A DNA stretch of 11,085 bases, from contig JACMIO010000099.1 in NCBI GenBank assembly GCA_014381105.1, positions 1 to 11,085 of the forward strand. The letters run 5' to 3'. The stretch is from a bacterium (lineage in GTDB: Archaea > Thermoproteota > Nitrososphaeria > Nitrososphaerales > Nitrososphaeraceae). Shown one piece after another: positions 1 to 5,983 of the stretch (its first letter is position 1; every line of letters begins with the position of its first letter). The translations under genes were made by a program, and so were the position numbers. The notes below the pieces were generated by a model, which worked only from the letters and a program-made list of their open reading frames with translations, searched no databases and had not been told where the DNA came from.

Positions 1-1046
1 CTTCAACGATTGCCGATAAATTGTTTGTTAGTGATTATAAAGATGAGAAATCGATTCTAGATTTAGCACGAGAATCTGATGTGCTTACATATGAAATCGA
101 ACTCGCAAATTCCTCTGTACTTAAAGATCTTGAATCCAAGGGACTCCCAGTCCACCCCTCACCTACTGTGCTAAATACGATTCAGAACAAGTTGAGACAG
201 AAGAAATTTCTAAAATCAAAAGGAATTCCAGTCCCAGAATTTGAGGAAGTTACCTCAATTGATCATGCAAGACAAATTTGTAAGGATTTTCACTATCCAC
301 TAGTGCTAAAAGCATGTGAAGATTCGTATGATGGAAGGGGAAATTATCTGATCAGATCTGCTAGTGATATTGATAAAGGAATTCGGTATTTTGAAGGAAG
401 AAAGTGCATGATAGAGAAATTCATTCATTTCACTAAGGAAGTGTCCATCATGGTCGCTCGTAATACACGGGGACAGATTACGTCGTTTCCAGTAGTTCAC
501 AACATTCACAAGAACAATATTTTGGATACTACTATCGTGCCAGCTGGAGTCAATAGCAAAGTAGAGGCGAATGCAAGATCCATAGCGGAAAAAGTAGTCA
601 AGTCATTGAAAGGGGTTGGTATATTTGGTATCGAAATGTTTCTTGAGAATAATAAATTAATGATAAATGAAATTGCGCCAAGGCCCCATAATTCAGGCCA
701 TTATTCAATAGAAGCCTGTAGTGTTTCTCAATTCGAGCTACATATAAGAGCAATACTTGGCCTCCCACTAGTAAAACCCCGATTGATGTCACCGGTTGTT
801 ATGACAAATATTCTTGGAATTCCTAATTATACGGGAGAATATTCACTTACCGGAATTGATAAAGCGTTTGCCATACCAGGTATGAAGCTGCACCTTTATG
901 GAAAGAGAATAACAAAACCGCAACGAAAATTGGGCCATTTTACAATCACTGCAGAAAGTACAGAGGAAGCATTATCTAGAACTAGGAGAGTAAGGAAATT
1001 GTTAAGAGTGGCGAAGATGCGTGGAAACAAGAAAGAAGAAGAATAA
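1..1046 (+). CDS. purK: 5-(carboxyamino)imidazole ribonucleotide synthase (PurK), 5' end missing
   Basis: ATP-grasp enzyme of purine synthesis that converts AIR, ATP and bicarbonate into N5-CAIR in the cytoplasm. The reading frame is open from base 3 with no start codon, and the first visible residues (STIADKLFVSDYKDE) already match the interior of PurK. The true start therefore lies before the window, with roughly 40 residues missing of an expected 380-390. The TTG at base 21 is not the start. Recognisable segments are DVLTYEIE, the glycine-rich ATP-binding loop SYDGRGN, FTKEVSIMVARN, the VVHNIHKNNIL segment, GIFGIEMF, and the metal and substrate block NEIAPRPHNSGHY. The loop and the FTKE segment look closer to fungal Ade2 than to typical bacterial PurK. 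The 3' end overlaps purE by 26 bp, so the two are almost certainly co-transcribed and act in consecutive steps. Confidence 0.95.
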   Translation, partial: STIADKLFVSDYKDEKSILDLARESDVLTYEIELANSSVLKDLESKGLPVHPSPTVLNTIQNKLRQKKFLKSKGIPVPEFEEVTSIDHARQICKDFHYPLVLKACEDSYDGRGNYLIRSASDIDKGIRYFEGRKCMIEKFIHFTKEVSIMVARNTRGQITSFPVVHNIHKNNILDTTIVPAGVNSKVEANARSIAEKVVKSLKGVGIFGIEMFLENNKLMINEIAPRPHNSGHYSIEACSVSQFELHIRAILGLPLVKPRLMSPVVMTNILGIPNYTGEYSLTGIDKAFAIPGMKLHLYGKRITKPQRKLGHFTITAESTEEALSRTRRVRKLLRVAKMRGNKKEEE

Positions 1047-1530
1047 ACCGCTTGTCGGGATAATCATGGGAAGTGATTCTGATTTAAAGATAATGAATCA
1101 GGCCTCTGAATTTCTAGATAAGAGTCATGTTCTTTATGAAATGGAAATTGTTTCAGCCCACAGGACACCAGAACTAATGTTTGATTACGCTAAAACAGCA
1201 AGAAAAAGGGGCCTTAAGGTAATTATCGCAGGTGCTGGAGGATCTGCACATTTACCAGGTATGATTGCGTCGTTGACAACATTGCCTGTAATTGGTGTCC
1301 CTATAGAGAGCCATAATCTAAAGGGAATGGATTCACTACTTTCCATAGTTCAGATGCCTAGTGGTATTCCAGTTGCATGTGTAGCAATCAATGGAGCTAT
1401 AAATGCAGCAATCCTTGCATGTCAAATCCTTGCATTAGGCTCCAAAAGTATTTCCGTTGATGTCGAAGATTTTAGAAAAAACCTATACAATAGTGTAATA
1501 AAGAAAAGAGAACGATTGAGAAAAAAATGA
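1021..1530 (+). CDS. purE: N5-carboxyaminoimidazole ribonucleotide mutase (PurE, class I)
   Basis: Moves the carboxylate of N5-CAIR, the PurK product, to carbon 4 to give CAIR. The 169-residue length is normal for a single-domain class I PurE. The family motifs are in order: GSDSD near residues 17-21, SAHRTPE with the catalytic His, AGAGGSAHLPGM, and GMDSLLSIVQMPSGIPV, then NGAINAAILACQIL. The start is GTG at 1021. A stop in this frame at 1003 excludes anything further upstream, and the next ATG (1066) lies inside the GSDSD motif, so GTG is the only reasonable choice. The start lies within the last codons of purK, which suggests translational coupling. The gene ends 22 bp from the convergent DUF2070 gene. 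A neighbouring purK supports the two-step NCAIR route over a direct AIR carboxylase. Confidence 0.96.
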   Translation: METRKKKNKPLVGIIMGSDSDLKIMNQASEFLDKSHVLYEMEIVSAHRTPELMFDYAKTARKRGLKVIIAGAGGSAHLPGMIASLTTLPVIGVPIESHNLKGMDSLLSIVQMPSGIPVACVAINGAINAAILACQILALGSKSISVDVEDFRKNLYNSVIKKRERLRKK

Positions 1531-1538
1531 TTGTTTTT
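1521..1538. terminator. Possible bidirectional T-rich terminator between purE and the DUF2070 gene
   Basis: Two convergent genes end 22 bp apart here. On the minus strand, the A7 run at 1521-1527 reads as T7 about 26 nt past the DUF2070 stop. On the plus strand, a T5 run lies just after the purE stop. Archaeal RNA polymerase commonly terminates at T runs without a hairpin. This is inferred from base composition alone. Confidence 0.35.
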
Positions 1539-1552
1539 GAACTAGATCTCTG

Positions 1553-3295
1553 TCAGGAAATAACTAGCATCGATATGTAAAAAATTACTGTAATTGCAAG
1601 TGAAACCTTTGTGATATTCATTGACTTATTCAAAGCTGATGCATAATTATCAAATTGATCTCGACCCATTAATTTTACTTGAGAGTAAGAATCTAAATAC
1701 GAAAAGCTTGAAGGAGAGGTCTTTGACATTGCCTTCTGAGATATTTCAATAAAGGCTCTAATAATATCTTTCTCATTAGTAACATTTCCTAATGCATAAT
1801 AACCTTGACGGGTTCTCTTTCCCGAACTAGAGTGTGTATCGGATGAGCAGATTTCCAACATGTTGATTCCTGCCTGCTTCAATTCCCTAAGAATTTGTAT
1901 TCGTAACCCATTGACTAGGTTATTTGAGTCGGACCATCCGATGAGATAGTCCTTATTGCTGATATGAAGGTTCAGAACACCGATTCCTCCTCCACCAAGT
2001 TCAATAAATTTGAATGGAGAAGTTAGTGAGTTTGAATATCCAATATTGTATGAATAATATTGTTGTCCTTTCAATTTTTTTAGCGATGTTAAGGCAAGAT
2101 CAGTAAGAACTGCTTCATCTTCGTCTAGTATCTTATCCCCTAATGCATTGTGCGCATCGGCAATCATAATTTCTGAATATCCTAAGTCTTTGGCAAATTG
2201 TTCAATTTTTTCTCGAATTGTGTATGGAAGATCCTCCATCCCACCATCCTTTGAAATAATCATGAGAACACTAGAATTAAAGTCAATACAGGTTAATGAG
2301 AAATCATTTGATTGAATTTGGACGGGCAGAGTGCATTCCGTTCCGCTGTTTTTGATTTCTGATTTTTTTAATGAATCCAGATACCTATTGACTTCAATAG
2401 TTGTAGGCAAATTTTTTGAATGATCAGAGATGCTGTGTAATACTATTGCATTATTTTCAAAGAAATTGAAAACTTTTTGAGGAAGATTGCTTCCACCAAT
2501 TGGATTGAAAGGACCGGGATGAATATCAGGTAAAACAATAAAAACTTGTTTATCTCCCGCTCTTTCAAACTTCATGAGCCTAGTCCTAATTTTATCCTCA
2601 CTAGATCTAGAGTCAAATATGTTTTCCAACTTTTCTTGTTTATTTTCGGTCCATGCGGATAGAAATGCTTGCAAGACACTGAACGTGCTTTTCAAGTAAG
2701 GATAACCAGCTCGGTCCGCCAATACAGACCATACAATCCCTATTACAAATATCGATAAACCAATAAGGAGCACATTAAGATGGTGTTCTAGATTAAAGGA
2801 AAATGAGAACGGTAAAATATTAATAAAAAAGATTGCGGGTAGAACAAACGCAATTAATATGGATCGAATCATTCTTGATCCAAAAACTGAAGTAAAGATA
2901 CCATAGCGAAGACTGCTTGCGATGAACATTCCTCCCAGACTGTATGTGAGAATATCGGAGTTTTTATCAAAGATACTGTTTGCTAATATTCCTAACAAAA
3001 TAGTTACTATCCATAGAGAACTTGCAAAAGCTGCAACATGTATGACTTTTGTTATTTTATTTGTTGGTGTTCCTCTAAGAAGGAATAAATCTAAAAAAAA
3101 ACCTACGATAGTTATCCCAATTGCTAGCATCAAACGGAATAGTAGTTCTACGCTATTATAGGAATAATGGTTTATGACAATTATTCCTAATGATGCAATA
3201 ATTGCGATGATTGCAGAAGTCTTGTACGATGATGGATTTATGAGTGTAAAATACCATCTTCTGTGAATGTCTGTTACGCTGTCTTCACTTATCAA
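1553..3295 (-). CDS. DUF2070 family archaeal membrane protein with a soluble domain carrying Asp-x-His motifs
   Basis: Large archaeal membrane protein of unknown function, 580 residues, recognised as DUF2070. The N-terminal part (about 25-195) has some six hydrophobic segments, near 26-42, 50-74, 84-108, 114-130, 141-162 and 172-193. A soluble domain of about 350 residues follows, and one last membrane span is at 562-579. The soluble domain holds DIHPGPF (D257, H259), IADAHN (D380, H382) and SSDTHSS (D486, H488), plus GGSNLP and ELGGGGIGVLNLH. Spaced D-x-H pairs of this kind are usual in metal-dependent hydrolases, but no such activity is known to me for this family. The start is TTG at 3295, just before the family-like IHRRWYFTLINPSSYKTS. 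No in-frame ATG or GTG is nearby, and I see no Shine-Dalgarno. It lies 20 bp after Sec61-beta and is probably co-transcribed with it, which hints at a membrane or secretion role. Confidence 0.85.
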   Translation of the reverse strand: MISEDSVTDIHRRWYFTLINPSSYKTSAIIAIIASLGIIVINHYSYNSVELLFRLMLAIGITIVGFFLDLFLLRGTPTNKITKVIHVAAFASSLWIVTILLGILANSIFDKNSDILTYSLGGMFIASSLRYGIFTSVFGSRMIRSILIAFVLPAIFFINILPFSFSFNLEHHLNVLLIGLSIFVIGIVWSVLADRAGYPYLKSTFSVLQAFLSAWTENKQEKLENIFDSRSSEDKIRTRLMKFERAGDKQVFIVLPDIHPGPFNPIGGSNLPQKVFNFFENNAIVLHSISDHSKNLPTTIEVNRYLDSLKKSEIKNSGTECTLPVQIQSNDFSLTCIDFNSSVLMIISKDGGMEDLPYTIREKIEQFAKDLGYSEIMIADAHNALGDKILDEDEAVLTDLALTSLKKLKGQQYYSYNIGYSNSLTSPFKFIELGGGGIGVLNLHISNKDYLIGWSDSNNLVNGLRIQILRELKQAGINMLEICSSDTHSSSGKRTRQGYYALGNVTNEKDIIRAFIEISQKAMSKTSPSSFSYLDSYSQVKLMGRDQFDNYASALNKSMNITKVSLAITVIFYISMLVIS

Positions 3296-3315
3296 TTAAT
3301 GTTACGAGGTATTAT

Positions 3316-3510
3316 CTATACTGGAAAAACAATTCTTATAATTATCGAAATTCCTATTAGAGCACCAGTAATACCAAGTATTACTTCTGGTTTTACCTTT
3401 ACACCACGAGTTTCATCTTCAAAGAACCTTAACAACCCTGCGCTTGATGCAGGCAATGGTGCATTCTTTTTCTTTCCTTCACCCAATGTAAATAGGTCTT
3501 GTTGATTCAT
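3316..3510 (-). CDS. Preprotein translocase subunit Sec61-beta (SecG-like)
   Basis: Small tail-anchored subunit of the archaeal SecYE-beta protein-conducting channel. The 64-residue length is usual for the family. A charged KKK segment (13-15) leads into the diagnostic PASSAGLLRFFEDE stretch (20-33), then GVKVKPEVIL and a single membrane span at about 41-60, with the N-terminus cytoplasmic. The start is ATG at 3510. An AT-rich TATA-like element (3537-3548) lies about 31 bp upstream, so the gene may have its own leaderless promoter although it sits inside a same-strand cluster. It is preceded by the zinc-ribbon gene (52 bp gap) and followed by DUF2070 (20 bp gap). Confidence 0.93.
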   Translation of the reverse strand: MNQQDLFTLGEGKKKNAPLPASSAGLLRFFEDETRGVKVKPEVILGITGALIGISIIIRIVFPV

Positions 3511-3536
3511 GTCTTAAATACATTCCGTTTTATTCG

Positions 3537-3548
3537 TAATTAAAATTA
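3537..3548 (-). promoter_or_regulatory. Putative TATA box for Sec61-beta
   Basis: The minus strand reads TAATTTTAATTA, centred about 31 bp from the ATG at 3510. This is close to the spacing expected for archaeal transcription starting at or next to the start codon. The whole gap is AT-rich, so the match could be chance. Confidence 0.4.
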
Positions 3549-3562
3549 GATACTCTTAATTT

Positions 3563-3928
3563 TCATTCTAATAACTTAATTTTTTCTAAAATTTTAATGT
3601 AATTATCAATGACTCTCAACCTTTGCTCTTCTTCAACAAAATTTTTATCTGATCCTATGCTATTTATTAGATGATTTAGTCTTTTTATTATTTTTTCGCT
3701 CAATTGAGCTGCGTAATCGCTATCAACAATTTTTTCAACTTCCTTTGTTGTATTATTTTCAGGTAATGTTGTGTTCCCACAAATAATACATTTGATTTCA
3801 TTATTTTTTCTGATTTGTATTCCACTGCATTTGTTACATGGTTCAGAAAGTAATGTTCCTCCGCTAAGCAAAAAATCCGCTGCATTTTTCAACTTTCTTC
3901 TATACTGATGATCATCAGCTAATGACAT
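3563..3928 (-). CDS. Zinc-ribbon protein of the SSSCA1/p27 autoantigen family (UPF0148-like)
   Basis: Protein of 121 residues resembling the archaeal relatives of human Sjogren syndrome/scleroderma autoantigen 1. Residues 8-28 give the typical YRRKLKNAADFLLSGGTLLSE segment in shortened form. A C4 zinc ribbon follows with C31 and C34 (CNKC) and C47 and C50 (CIIC). The C-terminal half is helical and charged and probably forms coiled coil. The molecular function is not known to me; a small zinc-binding adaptor is the most that can be said. It is the first gene of the minus-strand cluster that leads into Sec61-beta and DUF2070. The start is ATG at 3928, with a TATA-like element about 31 bp upstream. 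Confidence 0.85.
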   Translation of the reverse strand: MSLADDHQYRRKLKNAADFLLSGGTLLSEPCNKCSGIQIRKNNEIKCIICGNTTLPENNTTKEVEKIVDSDYAAQLSEKIIKRLNHLINSIGSDKNFVEEEQRLRVIDNYIKILEKIKLLE

Positions 3929-3955
3929 CTTGTAAAACTAATCTTATTATCATGC

Positions 3956-3963
3956 AAATTAAA
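3956..3963 (-). promoter_or_regulatory. Putative TATA box for the zinc-ribbon gene
   Basis: The minus strand reads TTTAATTT, centred about 31 bp from the ATG at 3928. It lies in the 189-bp divergent region shared with the aIF1 gene. The rest of that region (3929-4117) is AT-rich and shows no other element I can support. Confidence 0.45.
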
Positions 3964-4078
3964 GTCTTCTAAACTATTTGCAATAATTAATTCCGAATAA
4001 TTATCTTAGTTATAGAATACGAAACTAATTTTTTCAAAAGAATTTCAAATTTTGATAATTGTACTATAGCGGGTAAGG

Positions 4079-4087
4079 CTTAATAAT
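4079..4087 (+). promoter_or_regulatory. Putative TATA box for aIF1
   Basis: CTTAATAAT is centred about 35 bp from the ATG at 4118 and is preceded by the purine-rich GGGTAAGG, which could serve as a BRE. The spacing would give a leader of only a few bases. Confidence 0.35.
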
Positions 4088-4117
4088 GACAATAATTCAA
4101 TTGAAATTAATTATAAT

Positions 4118-4426
4118 ATGGCGGTGATATGCAAAAAATGTGGACTACCAAACGATCTCTGTGCATGTGGCGAGCTGGATAAAGAAGATACTAGAATTGT
4201 AATAAGACTTGAAACTAGACGGTGGTCTAAAACTACTACTATTATAGAAGGTATTGATCCAAAATTAAGCGACTTGCATCACATTGTGAAAGAATTAAAA
4301 AGCAAATTAGCCTGTGGAGGAACAGCTAAAACCGGCTTCATAATGTTGCAAGGAGATCACAGAGAAGATGTAAAGTCCTATCTAGTTAAGTTTGGATTTA
4401 CTGAATCAACTATAGAAGTCCAATAG
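4118..4426 (+). CDS. Translation initiation factor aIF1 (SUI1 family)
   Basis: Archaeal homologue of eIF1, which binds the small ribosomal subunit near the P site and enforces start-codon fidelity. The 102-residue length is normal. A short zinc knuckle opens the protein: C5 and C8 (CKKCGLP), then C15 and C17 (CAC), as is common in archaeal versions. The SUI1 fold follows with DTRIVIRLETRRWSKTTTI, a helix HHIVKELKSKLACGG at about 54-68, then GFIMLQGDHREDVKSYL and GFTESTIEV. The start ATG at 4118 begins the MAVICKKCGLP segment expected of the family. The gene stands alone, transcribed away from the zinc-ribbon gene and convergent with the small membrane gene at 4546. Confidence 0.94.
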   Translation: MAVICKKCGLPNDLCACGELDKEDTRIVIRLETRRWSKTTTIIEGIDPKLSDLHHIVKELKSKLACGGTAKTGFIMLQGDHREDVKSYLVKFGFTESTIEVQ

Positions 4427-4494
4427 CCAAAACTAGAATAGACAATTTTAGTATTTCCGCATGAATTGAATATAAACAGAGTAGTGTTAATTTA

Positions 4495-4520
4495 ATTAAA
4501 AAAATAAAATAAAAAATAAG
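4495..4520 (-). terminator. T-rich terminator candidate after the 92-aa membrane gene
   Basis: On the minus strand this is a dense T-rich stretch (several T runs interrupted by single A residues), starting about 25 nt past the stop at 4546. It has the composition of a hairpin-independent archaeal terminator. The convergent aIF1 gene ends at 4426 with no comparable T run of its own nearby. Confidence 0.5.
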
Positions 4521-4545
4521 AATTTGTAGGTTTGACTTTTCTAAT

Positions 4546-4824
4546 TTACCAGTGATGTTTCTCGTCAGGAATCAGACCTATCTGTCCTGATTCAAAATAT
4601 TTGTCTAGTTCTCTTATCCAGCCTTCCTTTGCAGAACCACCGCCTAAACCCTTTCTCCTCATATAGAAAGCAATTACTGCGAGCAAGAACACCGCAAACA
4701 TTATTGTTCCAAATATGTAGACCATTACGTCATAGAACAAGGGATCGTAGTTTGGACCGATTTGACCGATTAGACTGTGTAGTGTATTTCCAATCACTGT
4801 AAAAAGCCCTTCAATTCCGCTCAT
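4546..4824 (-). CDS. Small single-span membrane protein, candidate AmoY/AmoZ-type subunit of ammonia monooxygenase
   Basis: Protein of 92 residues with one clear membrane span at about 30-55 (FYDVMVYIFGTIMFAVF onward), followed by basic RRKG. This predicts the N-terminus outside and the C-terminus in the cytoplasm. The N-terminal part (1-29) is an amphipathic segment with no cleavable signal. A glycine-rich linker GLGGGS and a short charged tail ending DEKHHW follow the span. The gene pairs with a second one-span protein 232 bp upstream on the same strand, and each has a TATA box at leaderless spacing. Two small membrane proteins unique to ammonia-oxidising archaea, AmoY and AmoZ, were reported as extra AMO subunits, and in less streamlined genomes they lie apart from amoABC. 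I assign this gene to that pair from recall of the type and setting, not from an alignment, and cannot say which of the two it is. Confidence 0.6.
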   Translation of the reverse strand: MSGIEGLFTVIGNTLHSLIGQIGPNYDPLFYDVMVYIFGTIMFAVFLLAVIAFYMRRKGLGGGSAKEGWIRELDKYFESGQIGLIPDEKHHW

Positions 4825-4849
4825 TATCTATTAGCACATTAATTCTATG

Positions 4850-4857
4850 ATATATAC
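4850..4857 (-). promoter_or_regulatory. TATA box for the 92-aa membrane gene
   Basis: The minus strand reads GTATATAT, a strong TATA match centred about 29 bp from the ATG at 4824. This predicts a leaderless transcript. The spacing is the same as at the partner gene (start 5374), which suggests parallel regulation by similar promoters. The rest of the 232-bp gap 4825-5056 holds no reading frame I can support. Confidence 0.6.
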
Positions 4858-5032
4858 ATTTTGGTGAGAAGGTTGAAACTGAGGCAAAAACCAATTTGGG
4901 AACAAATGACAATACGAAAATCGAAAAGATACCAAAACTGTTCACAAACTTAATGATTCAAGTATTGAGATTGCGTTATAACCATAGGAATTCTAAATTA
5001 AATCTTTCAAAAAATAATCGTTGAAAATAATA

Positions 5033-5040
5033 TAAAAAAA
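5033..5040 (-). terminator. T-run terminator candidate after the 105-aa membrane gene
   Basis: The A7 run on the plus strand at 5034-5040 reads as T7 on the minus strand, about 17 nt past the stop at 5057, within a wider AT-rich stretch. If it works, the two small membrane genes are separate transcripts, in keeping with the separate TATA box downstream. Confidence 0.45.
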
Positions 5041-5056
5041 TATTAGTAAAGTCGCG

Positions 5057-5374
5057 CTAAGCGCTTACGGATTTTTTACTTCTGCTCATTACGATGAATG
5101 CTGCAGCTACAGCTCCGAATATTGCAACTATTGCACCTGTGTATAATGCAGCGTCACCAATGTTCTTGCCAAAGAATGCAGTTCCAGAACCATATGCGCC
5201 AGCTTGTTGAGCATTGGCAACTTTCTCTTTAGCCAGACGTAACTGTTCTTCTACACTAAGTCCAGTTTCCTGACCCGTTGTATATTGTGCACTCGCTGTT
5301 TGATACAAGGTTAATGCTAAAGGTCCCATTGCAACTAGTATGGTTGCGATTGTAACGACGGTAAGTGAGTTCAT
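5057..5374 (-). CDS. Small secreted-N-terminus, one-span membrane protein, candidate AmoY/AmoZ-type subunit of ammonia monooxygenase
   Basis: Protein of 105 residues. Residues 1-29 look like a Sec signal peptide (hydrophobic VVTIATILVAMGPLALTLY, then TASA before QYTTGQ). A polar helical segment at about 39-60 (SVEEQLRLAKEKVANAQQAG) would lie outside the membrane. A glycine-rich turn GSGTAFFG and a single span at about 74-95 (ALYTGAIVAIFGAVAAAF) follow, then a basic SRSKKSVSA tail in the cytoplasm. It is not AmoA, AmoB or AmoC, and it does not resemble AmoX as I know it, which normally sits beside amoA. Size, topology, pairing with the 92-aa gene and a strong leaderless promoter fit the AmoY/AmoZ pair of ammonia-oxidising archaea. 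The alternative is an unrelated thaumarchaeal membrane protein. The signal peptide could instead be a first membrane span. Confidence 0.6.
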   Translation of the reverse strand: MNSLTVVTIATILVAMGPLALTLYQTASAQYTTGQETGLSVEEQLRLAKEKVANAQQAGAYGSGTAFFGKNIGDAALYTGAIVAIFGAVAAAFIVMSRSKKSVSA

Positions 5375-5399
5375 ACTAAATTTGTAGTTTTGAATCCAA

Positions 5400-5407
5400 T
5401 TATATAA
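5400..5407 (-). promoter_or_regulatory. TATA box for the 105-aa membrane gene
   Basis: The minus strand reads TTATATAA, centred about 29 bp from the ATG at 5374. It is a very good TATA match at leaderless spacing, and probably one of the stronger promoters in the window. Confidence 0.6.
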
Positions 5408-5464
5408 CCTTATTGGTGTAAAAAAAAATTTTACGAAAAACTGAGGAGATTTTATTCCCTAAAT

Positions 5465-5476
5465 TAGGAATTCCTA
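5465..5476. repeat. 12-bp perfect palindrome in the divergent promoter region
   Basis: TAGGAATTCCTA is a perfect palindrome lying between the TATA box of the 105-aa membrane gene and that of rpsO. A close variant with one base deleted, TAGGAATTCTA, occurs at 4985-4995 upstream of the 92-aa gene. A dimeric regulator could bind such sites, but this is speculation from symmetry alone. Confidence 0.3.
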
Positions 5477-5497
5477 TTTTAGATTTCTTAAGTAACA

Positions 5498-5503
5498 TTT
5501 AAG
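5498..5503 (+). promoter_or_regulatory. Putative TATA box for the rpsO operon
   Basis: TTTAAG within ACATTTAAGATG is centred about 28 bp from the rpsO ATG at 5529, so the four-gene operon probably starts with a leaderless or nearly leaderless message. Confidence 0.45.
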
Positions 5504-5528
5504 ATGCTCGTTATTGATTCCTACTTAA

Positions 5529-5975
5529 ATGGCTCGAATTCATGCTCATACTCATGGAAAATCCCATTCAACTCGCCCTATTTCGTATAATATTCCATCT
5601 TGGATAAATCAAAAGTCGGAATTATCTACTATCATAGTTCAACTCTCAAAAGATGGTCTCAGCCCTAGTGAAATTGGGGTCAGAATGAGAGACCATTACG
5701 GCGTACCACTGATAAAACCCATCCTAGGAAAGGGAATAAACCAGCTTCTTGAAGAAAATAATTCTACACCCGAGATGCCTGAAGATCTGAACCAGCTTGT
5801 TCAAAAGGCGCTAGCTTTGCAAAAACATCTCAAATTTCATAATACTGACAAAAGGAATATTAGATCACTCGAATTAATAGAAGCAAAAATTCACAGACTT
5901 TCAAAATATTATAAGAAGAAAGGAAGAATTCCGCTTACCTGGAAATATGCTGCAGTTATTGCTCGACTTGAATAA
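5529..5975 (+). CDS. rpsO: 30S ribosomal protein S15 (archaeal/eukaryotic uS15 type)
   Basis: Small-subunit protein that binds the central domain of 16S rRNA. The 148-residue length fits the archaeal/eukaryotic form, which carries an N-terminal extension lacking in bacteria. The extension is seen as MARIHAHTHGKSHSTRP, followed by WINQKSELSTIIVQLSKDG, SPSEIGVRMRDHYGVP and LGKGINQLL. The S15 core is in the C-terminal half, with KHLKFHNTDKRNIRSLELIE at about 99-118 and HRLSKYYKKKGRIPLTWKY at about 122-140. It opens a plus-strand operon with the Cdc45/RecJ-like gene 8 bp downstream. The start ATG at 5529 gives the exact family N-terminus and has a TATA-like element about 28 bp upstream. Confidence 0.97.
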   Translation: MARIHAHTHGKSHSTRPISYNIPSWINQKSELSTIIVQLSKDGLSPSEIGVRMRDHYGVPLIKPILGKGINQLLEENNSTPEMPEDLNQLVQKALALQKHLKFHNTDKRNIRSLELIEAKIHRLSKYYKKKGRIPLTWKYAAVIARLE

Positions 5976-5983
5976 TGAATTAA

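Noticed and set aside
21..1046. TTG at base 21 as the start of purK
   Set aside because: The frame is open to the window edge and residues before base 21 (STIADK) already match PurK, so the gene is simply cut by the window.
2922..3505. Two plus-strand frames opposite DUF2070 and Sec61-beta (2922-3161, 3263-3505)
   Set aside because: Antisense shadows of strongly recognised genes, with no family-like sequence of their own.
4122..4131. GGTGATATG as a Shine-Dalgarno and a later start for aIF1
   Set aside because: The ATG that follows is out of frame with SUI1, and the ATG at 4118 gives the expected N-terminus with its zinc knuckle.
4861..4980. Possible C/D box guide RNA (GTGAGAA, CTGA and ATGATT pieces)
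   Set aside because: The boxes do not match RTGATGA and CTGA at the right spacing, and no guide geometry could be made.
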